Source: Hadesarchaea archaeon (GTDB lineage: Archaea > Hadarchaeota > Hadarchaeia > Hadarchaeales > Hadarchaeaceae). From it: DNA of 11,849 nucleotides. Positions 8,307-11,849 of this stretch are shown one piece after another. The DNA lies in the NCBI GenBank assembly GCA_030601665.1, contig JAUWBP010000020.1:1-11849 (forward strand), in the 5' to 3' direction. The position numbers were made by a program, and so were the translations under genes. The notes beneath the pieces are model-generated. The model was not told the origin of the DNA. It made no database searches and worked only from the letters and a program-made list of their open reading frames with translations. Every line of letters begins with the position of its first letter. The stretch's first letter is position 1.

Positions 8307-8744
8307 GTGAGTAAAGGTTCTAGAGGGGAATTCGCGGCTCGGAAGCTGAGTTCCAGACGACAGCGGTTCCGATGGAAGAGCGTCGAGTACAAGCGGCGGA
8401 TGCTCAAGCTAGACGAAAAAGCTGATCCACTCCAAGGGTCTCCACAAGGCCGAGGGATCGTCCTCGAAAAGGTTGGGGTCGAAGCCAAACAGCCAAACTC
8501 CGCGATTCGGAAATGCGTTCGCGTTCAGCTCATCAAGAATAGTCGCCAGGTCACCGCATTTACCCCGGGTGACGGTGCAATTGGATTCATCGACGAGCAC
8601 GACGAGGTTACCATCGAGGGGATAGGGGGTTCGAGGGGTGGTTCGTACGGTGATATCCCTGGCGTTCGCTACAAAGTAATCAAAGTGAACGATATTTCAC
8701 TGCATGAACTCGTGAAGGGGCGAAAGGAGAAGTCCAAGCGGTGA
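8307..8744 (+). CDS. rps12: 30S ribosomal protein S12 (uS12)
   Basis: This 145-residue small-subunit protein lies at the decoding centre, where it monitors codon-anticodon pairing. The archaeal/eukaryotic form is clear: an N-terminal SKGSRGEFAARKL extension, RFRWKSVEYKRRMLKL, GRGIVLEKVGVEAKQPNSAIRKCVR (decoding loop near residues 61-69), TPGDGAIGF with the conserved PGDG turn near 87-90, DEHDEVTIEGIGG and GDIPGVRYKVIKVN. The start is taken as GTG 8307 rather than GTG 8298. The shorter form begins MSKGSRGEFAARKL like other archaeal S12 proteins, and the ribosome binding site overlaps the upstream GTG. The stop TGA is followed four bases later by the rps7 ATG. Confidence 0.96.
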   Translation: MSKGSRGEFAARKLSSRRQRFRWKSVEYKRRMLKLDEKADPLQGSPQGRGIVLEKVGVEAKQPNSAIRKCVRVQLIKNSRQVTAFTPGDGAIGFIDEHDEVTIEGIGGSRGGSYGDIPGVRYKVIKVNDISLHELVKGRKEKSKR

Positions 8745-8748
8745 TGAA

Positions 8749-9354
8749 ATGGCGTCCAAGTATTTCGACAAATGGCCAGCCGATGATATCACAATAGAAG
8801 ACCCAGGGCTGAAGCAGTACATCCGGCTGGAGCCGAGCGGGGTTCTGCATGGCGGCGGAAGACACTCCCGTAAACAATTTGGAAAAGCTAGCACGCCTAT
8901 CGTCGAGCGGCTGATGAATAAGATCATGCGCTCGGGGCCGGGTGTGAGGAAGCTTGGGGGCAGGGTGATCCGCACCGCCAAAGCATGTGGCAAGAAATAC
9001 AAGGCGTATAACATCGTGCGCAAATCATTTGGGATTGTCGAGGAGCGGACGAAGAAAAATCCCATTCAAGTTTTGGTAGATGGCATACAGAATTCAGCCC
9101 CCCGCGAGGAGACGACCCGGATCAGCTACGGGGGGATATCCTACTATATCGCCGTCGATGCCGCTCCCCAGCGGAGGCTCGACATCGCGCTCAAGAACCT
9201 CGCAGCTGGCGCCTTCGCGGCCTCCTTTTCGAACAAGAAGCCGATCGAGGAGTGTCTGGCCGAGGAACTGATCAAGGCCGCCGACAATGACGTGAAGAGC
9301 TTCGCCGTGGCTCGCAAGGAGGAAAGCGAACGGATAGCGAGGGGGGCAAGGTAG
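8749..9354 (+). CDS. rps7: 30S ribosomal protein S7 (uS7)
   Basis: This 201-residue protein nucleates assembly of the 30S head and lines the tRNA exit region. Archaeal-type features include an N-terminal extension with FDKWPADDITIEDPGLKQYI, the HGGGRHSRKQFGK segment, TPIVERLMNKIMRSG, the conserved KKNPIQVLVDGIQNSAPREET core helix region, and the long SYYIAVDAAPQRRLDIALKN stretch near residues 130-150. ATG 8749 is preceded by GGTGATGAA, an anti-SD match that overlaps the rps12 TGA stop, so the two genes are tightly coupled. The pairing and order of S12 and S7 are conserved from bacterial str operons to archaea. Its end is followed by a short spacer with a promoter for the EF-1A gene. Confidence 0.97.
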   Translation: MASKYFDKWPADDITIEDPGLKQYIRLEPSGVLHGGGRHSRKQFGKASTPIVERLMNKIMRSGPGVRKLGGRVIRTAKACGKKYKAYNIVRKSFGIVEERTKKNPIQVLVDGIQNSAPREETTRISYGGISYYIAVDAAPQRRLDIALKNLAAGAFAASFSNKKPIEECLAEELIKAADNDVKSFAVARKEESERIARGAR

Positions 9355-9362
9355 CGCAAGCC

Positions 9363-9371
9363 TTTTTAAAT
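9363..9371 (+). promoter_or_regulatory. TATA box upstream of the EF-1A gene
   Basis: tttttaaat, preceded by gcgcaagcc, forms a good archaeal TATA element in the 57-base gap between rps7 and the EF-1A gene. A start near 9391-9394 is expected, giving a leader of about 20 bases that contains aaaggagaaggt as ribosome binding site. The same T5 run lies nine bases after the rps7 stop and could also help end upstream transcription. Confidence 0.6.
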
Positions 9372-9411
9372 GTACGTGTGAAATGAAATTAGCTAAAAGG
9401 AGAAGGTATGA

Positions 9412-10674
9412 ATGGCGAGGCCGCACTTAAACCTCATAACGATCGGGCACGTGGACCACGGCAAGTCCACGTTGATAGGTAGGATGTTCTACGACAAGGG
9501 TTTGGTGAAGGAAGAGGACATAAAGAAATTCGAGGCGATGGGGGATAAGGGCAAGACCTTCAAGTTCGCCTGGATCATGGACGCCCTCAAGGAGGAGCGC
9601 GAGCGGGGACTTACCATCGACCTCGCACACAAGAGACTTGAAACTGCCAAGTACTACTTCACCGTCATCGACGCCCCCGGGCACCGGGACTTCGTGAAGA
9701 ACATGATCACGGGTGCTAGCCAAGCTGATGCTGCGATACTTGTGGTCGCGGCGGATGACGGGATCATGCCCCAGACACGGGAGCACGCGGCACTTGCCTT
9801 CACCCTAGGGGTGGGGCAGCTGGTGGTGGCGATCAACAAGATGGACCTCGTTGGCTACAAGGAAGACGTGTTCAACAAGCTCAAGGTCGAAATAATCGAC
9901 CTGCTGAAAACGGTCGGCTACAAAAATCCAGAAAAATTCACGTTTGTCCCAACCTCGGCGTTCCACGGGGACAACGTGGCCAAGCCCAGCGAAAAGATAA
10001 AGTGGTACACGGGGCCGGTCTTCTATCCAGCGTTGGATACCTTCACCGTGCCCAAGAAGCCAGTCGACAAGCCGCTCCGACTGCCCGTGCAGGATGTGTA
10101 TTCGATCACCGGTGTGGGAACCGTGCCGGTGGGAAGGGTCGAAACGGGTGTGCTCAAGGCCGGTGAGACCATCATCTTCGAGCCGGCCGGGGTGAGCGGC
10201 GAGGTCAAGTCGATCGAGATGCATCACGAGATAATACCCCAAGCCGAGCCTGGAGACAACATAGGCTTCAACATTCGAGGTATCGAAAGGACCGCCATAA
10301 GGCGAGGCGATGTCGCGGGGCACCCGAAATCGCCGCCGACCGTGGTCAAGGAGTTCACCGCGCGAATCGCCGTCCTGCAGCACCCGACAGCAGTAACTGC
10401 CGGCTATACCCCAGTTTTCCACGCCCACACAGCGCAGGTAGCGTGCACCATTTCGGAAATCATCCAGAAGCTCGACCCGAAGAGCGGCGAAGTAATCCAA
10501 GAGAAGCCAGAGTTCGTAAAGAAGGGAGACATGGCGACAATCAAGGTGACGCCCACTAAGCCCATGGTGCTCGAGAAGGCGGGCGACCTCCCGCAGCTGA
10601 GCCGCTTCGCCGTGCGCGACATGGGCATGACTATTGCCGCTGGGGTCTGCATCGACCTGACACCAGCGAAATAG
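9412..10674 (+). CDS. tuf: Translation elongation factor EF-1 alpha
   Basis: This 420-residue GTPase delivers aminoacyl-tRNA to the ribosomal A site. All G motifs are visible: GHVDHGKST at residues 12-20 (P loop), the switch I segment with RERGLTIDLAHKR around 64-74, DAPGH at 87-91, NKMD at 142-145 and TSAFHGDN near 181-188. Domain II begins near 215 (LRLPVQDVYSITGVGTVPVGRVETG), and domain III runs from about 320 to the end, with HPTAVTAGYTPVFHAHTAQVA and GDLPQLSRFAVRDMGMTIAAG. The length is normal for archaea. ATG 9412 gives the expected MARPHLNLITIGHVDHGK start; an out-of-frame ATG lies four bases upstream. The gene has its own TATA box and is followed by rps10, a standard archaeal pair. 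Confidence 0.98.
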   Translation: MARPHLNLITIGHVDHGKSTLIGRMFYDKGLVKEEDIKKFEAMGDKGKTFKFAWIMDALKEERERGLTIDLAHKRLETAKYYFTVIDAPGHRDFVKNMITGASQADAAILVVAADDGIMPQTREHAALAFTLGVGQLVVAINKMDLVGYKEDVFNKLKVEIIDLLKTVGYKNPEKFTFVPTSAFHGDNVAKPSEKIKWYTGPVFYPALDTFTVPKKPVDKPLRLPVQDVYSITGVGTVPVGRVETGVLKAGETIIFEPAGVSGEVKSIEMHHEIIPQAEPGDNIGFNIRGIERTAIRRGDVAGHPKSPPTVVKEFTARIAVLQHPTAVTAGYTPVFHAHTAQVACTISEIIQKLDPKSGEVIQEKPEFVKKGDMATIKVTPTKPMVLEKAGDLPQLSRFAVRDMGMTIAAGVCIDLTPAK

Positions 10675-10693
10675 TACCAAGTCTTTTATCATC

Positions 10694-10718
10694 CCCTCCC
10701 CTTTAGGTAGGGTGAGGG
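10694..10718 (+). promoter_or_regulatory. Hairpin enclosing the rps10 ribosome binding site
   Basis: CCCTC (10694-10698) pairs with GAGGG (10714-10718). After one mismatch, CCTT continues with AGGG in the opposite arm (including one G-T pair), leaving a five-base loop. The 3' arm GGGTGAGGG is the only good Shine-Dalgarno sequence for rps10 and lies six bases before its TTG start. Folding would hide it. The pairing is read directly from the sequence; a regulatory role is inference. Confidence 0.45.
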
Positions 10719-10724
10719 TTAGCA

Positions 10725-11033
10725 TTGCAGAAGGCACGCATAAGGCTCTCGAGCACCGACCCGAAGAAGCTCGACGAGGTCTGCCAGCAGCTCGTGGGCA
10801 TAGCGGAGCGGGTCGGCATCAAGCTCTCGGGACCCATCCCCCTCCCCACGCGCAGGATAGTAATACCCACGAGAAAATCGCCCGATGGTGAGGGAACGGC
10901 GACGTGGGACCGGTGGGAGCTGCGCGTGCACAAGCGCTTAATCGATATGCAGGCCGACGAGCGGGCGATGCGGCAGATCATGCGCATTCAGGTGCCCGAA
11001 GAGGTCACGATTGAGATCGAGCTCAAGACATAG
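10725..11033 (+). CDS. rps10: 30S ribosomal protein S10 (uS10)
   Basis: This 102-residue small-subunit head protein is the archaeal/eukaryotic S20-like form. Signature stretches are QKARIRLSSTDPKKL at the N-terminus, GPIPLPTRRIVIPTRKSPDG near residues 36-55, TWDRWELRVHKRLID near 60-74, and the C-terminal MRIQVPEEVTIEIEL. The length is standard. The start is TTG 10725. In this frame a TGA stop occurs at 10713 and no ATG or GTG lies between, while the protein aligned from TTG begins MQKARIRL as in relatives. GGTGAGGG supplies a strong ribosome binding site six bases upstream, but it is inside a hairpin. It follows the EF-1A gene by 50 bases and may be co-transcribed with it. Confidence 0.97.
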   Translation: MQKARIRLSSTDPKKLDEVCQQLVGIAERVGIKLSGPIPLPTRRIVIPTRKSPDGEGTATWDRWELRVHKRLIDMQADERAMRQIMRIQVPEEVTIEIELKT

Positions 11034-11128
11034 CCCCGATTGTTAAGTTAAGAAAGAGTGTGAATGTATTCTGTTGGAGATTCCTAACTTTAGTGCTAGC
11101 TAGACATTACACTATGCATCGATGTTCG

Positions 11129-11590
11129 CTATTTTTCTTCCCCTATTTTCCCGGAAAGAAGCTTAATGGAATCGAAGTGTTCGCCTGAAACGAGGTTTTT
11201 GCAGTACACGTTTATTCGAATAAAGTAGTCCTCGTCCACTTGGCCTGATACGATGTCTCCCAACGTGAACGATTTTGATGCACTTGGCCCCAATGATATC
11301 CCCCCTCGGGGATAGCTACGATTTGTCGTGTAAAACCCGATAATTTCAACTGGGAACTCTAGGGTGTTTTTTAACTGAATCTCTAAACCCCTCTCATTGT
11401 TTACCCTGTAATTTTCCACTATTATTCCCTGCTCATCAGGACCAATCTCTTCCTGTTTTCTAGCACCAATTTCATAACCAATGATAAAACTGATTACTAC
11501 AGATAGCGACAATATTATCACAAAAGCAATCAACACACTTTTCTTAAAACTAACTTTAGCCGGTTCTGCCGAAAAACTCACTTTTTTCAT
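11129..11590 (-). CDS. Small single-pass membrane protein of unknown function
   Basis: I do not recognise this family. Read from ATG 11590 it has 153 residues. A short lysine-rich N-terminus is followed by one strong hydrophobic segment at about 18-41 (SVLIAFVIILSLSVVISFI). A charged stretch (ARKQEEIGPDEQ) then leads to a 100-residue tail rich in alternating hydrophobic residues and beta-type turns, including LEIQLKNTLEFPVEIIGFY and GISLGPSASKSFTLGD. Positive charge before the helix predicts an inside N-terminus with the tail outside as a beta-sandwich-like domain. There is no lipobox and only one cysteine (near 130). Alternative starts are GTG 11593, ATG 11623 and GTG 11641; AGAGGT upstream suits 11593 or 11590. 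The gene is clearly more AT-rich than its neighbours and lies on the opposite strand, which suggests recent arrival or weak constraint. Confidence 0.7.
   Translation of the reverse strand: MKKVSFSAEPAKVSFKKSVLIAFVIILSLSVVISFIIGYEIGARKQEEIGPDEQGIIVENYRVNNERGLEIQLKNTLEFPVEIIGFYTTNRSYPRGGISLGPSASKSFTLGDIVSGQVDEDYFIRINVYCKNLVSGEHFDSIKLLSGKIGEEK
11131..11139 (+). terminator. Possible T-rich terminator downstream of rps10
   Basis: ATTTTTCTT lies about 100 bases after the rps10 stop, at the 3' end of the convergent minus-strand gene. U-rich tracts of this kind can end archaeal transcripts. No strong hairpin is seen. The stretch 11034-11128 between the two stop codons is AT-rich, with only a weak, long-looped AAGTTA/TAACTT inverted repeat and nothing else I recognise. 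Confidence 0.3.
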
Positions 11591-11658
11591 CACTATAAGA
11601 CGACCTCTAATAAAGAATATCATTGAACTTATTAAAAACACAAAACATCCGGCCCAAT

Positions 11659-11665
11659 CTTATAT
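11659..11665 (+). promoter_or_regulatory. TATA-like element of the tRNA-Ser gene
   Basis: cttatat is centred about 30 bases before the first tRNA base, the expected place for an archaeal TATA box with a start near 11688. Read on the minus strand the same bases give atataag, so the element could also serve the divergent membrane-protein gene. A second minus-strand candidate, tttttaata, lies at about 11631-11639. Confidence 0.5.
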
Positions 11666-11691
11666 CCGCATCGCCTTCCAATACTCATTGT

Positions 11692-11776
11692 GCCGGGGTA
11701 GCCAAGCCAGGTAAGGCGCCGGATTTGAGATCCGGTGGCCCTTTGGGCCTCAAGGGTTCGAATCCCTTCCCCGGCG
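11692..11776 (+). tRNA. tRNA-Ser (anticodon UGA)
   Basis: This is a class II tRNA of 85 bases. The acceptor pairs GCCGGGG (11692-11698) with CCCCGGC (11769-11775). The D stem is GCC/GGC, and the anticodon stem is CCGGA/TCCGG around the loop TTTGAGA, giving anticodon UGA. A long variable arm contains GGCCC-TTT-GGGCC, and the T stem is AAGGG/CCCTT around TTCGAAT. The long variable arm and discriminator G fit serine and argue against leucine. There is no intron and no encoded CCA. It has its own TATA-like element and is followed 12 bases later by a probable archease reading frame. Confidence 0.95.
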
Positions 11777-11779
11777 TTA

Positions 11780-11785
11780 GGTGAT
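11780..11785 (+). promoter_or_regulatory. Shine-Dalgarno-like GGTGAT before the archease frame
   Basis: GGTGAT matches the archaeal anti-SD and is followed by GAG and then ATA. The same layout, GGTGAT-GAA-ATG, precedes rps7 in this window, so the ATA at 11789 occupies the position of a start codon. Confidence 0.45.
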
Positions 11786-11788
11786 GAG

Positions 11789-11849
11789 ATAAAGCGCTTC
11801 GAGTGGGTCGAGCATCCTTCGGACATCGGCTTTCGTGCGTACGGCCGCG
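11789..11849 (+). CDS. Probable archease, 3' end cut by the window; no canonical start
   Basis: Twenty codons are visible before the window ends. They read KRFEWVEHPSDIGFRAYG after the first codon, which resembles the N-terminus of archease (typical form: W/YEF.EHTADIGIRAYG). Archease is a small acidic metal-binding protein that promotes guanylylation and turnover of the RNA ligase RtcB in tRNA splicing. The conserved H and D of the EHxxD motif are present, while the usual T-A pair is P-S. The frame has no ATG, GTG or TTG between the tRNA and the conserved sequence. An ATA sits exactly where ATG is expected. ATG 11784 and GTG 11781 are in other frames and hit TAA within three codons. It could be a rare AUA start, a sequencing error or a decayed gene. 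Identity rests on a short stretch. Confidence 0.55.
   Translation, partial: MKRFEWVEHPSDIGFRAYGR

Noticed and set aside
10706..10718. G-quadruplex in the rps10 leader
   Set aside because: Only three clear G runs are present, one of them just GG. The hairpin with the C-rich arm explains the region better.
9805..10737. 310-codon open frame antisense to the EF-1A gene
   Set aside because: It is a mirror of a highly biased, highly conserved gene, with no family resemblance and no promoter or ribosome binding site of note.
11692..11776. tRNA-Leu (GAG) reading of the second tRNA
   Set aside because: Getting GAG at positions 34-36 requires shifting the loop by one base, which breaks the anticodon stem. 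Discriminator G also fits serine.
11034..11776. Integrated element with att sites at tRNA-Ser
   Set aside because: I found no repeat of the tRNA-Ser 3' end elsewhere in the window and no integrase. The similarity to tRNA-Lys is only the common T arm.
11632..11826. Minus-strand frame reading GEGIRTLEAQRATG
   Set aside because: This is the well-known false peptide from translating the antisense of a tRNA, here tRNA-Ser. The 110-292 minus frame (RRDSNPRHPA) is the same artefact over tRNA-Lys.
1..11849. CRISPR arrays, insertion sequences or defence genes
   Set aside because: No regularly spaced repeats, transposase motifs or terminal inverted repeats were seen on either strand.

Overview
The window is a compact archaeal transcription and translation locus. 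It has the A-subunit split into RpoA1 and RpoA2, archaeal RpoH, EF-1A, L30e and a KH-only NusA, TATA/BRE-type promoters, and two tRNA genes with no encoded CCA. RpoB is a single unsplit chain of about 1,102 residues. This argues against the methanogen/halophile/Archaeoglobus lineages that split it into B'' and B', and its sequence most resembles the Thermococcus type. A Thermococci-related lineage such as Hadarchaeota is a reasonable guess, but only a guess from one locus.

Layout: tRNA-Lys(UUU) at 74-148 sits under a good BRE/TATA element (34-50) and is followed after 26 bases by rpoH, rpoB, rpoA1, rpoA2, rpl30e, nusA, rps12 and rps7. All are on the + strand with spacings from a few bases to about 40 bases, or slight overlaps. 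This is the classical archaeal RNA polymerase operon extended into ribosomal genes. A short gap with a TATA box (9355-9411) then leads to the EF-1A gene and rps10. After rps10 the character changes: 11034-11691 is AT-rich and carries one minus-strand gene for a small single-pass membrane protein of unknown function. A second tRNA, tRNA-Ser(UGA), lies at 11692-11776, followed 12 bases later by the first 20 codons of a probable archease gene that runs off the window.

The genes encode the RNAP catalytic core (B, A1, A2), the H subunit, an elongation-related RNA-binding protein (NusA), ribosomal proteins (L30e, S12, S7, S10) and the aminoacyl-tRNA delivery factor EF-1A, so the locus couples production of the transcription and translation machineries. 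Most of the window is ordinary, highly conserved housekeeping sequence. I do not see a new system comparable to a defence or mobile element. The points worth a second look are the archease reading frame with AUA where a start codon should be, the two tRNA-mRNA dicistron arrangements, a hairpin that masks the rps10 ribosome binding site, and the AT-rich orphan membrane gene.
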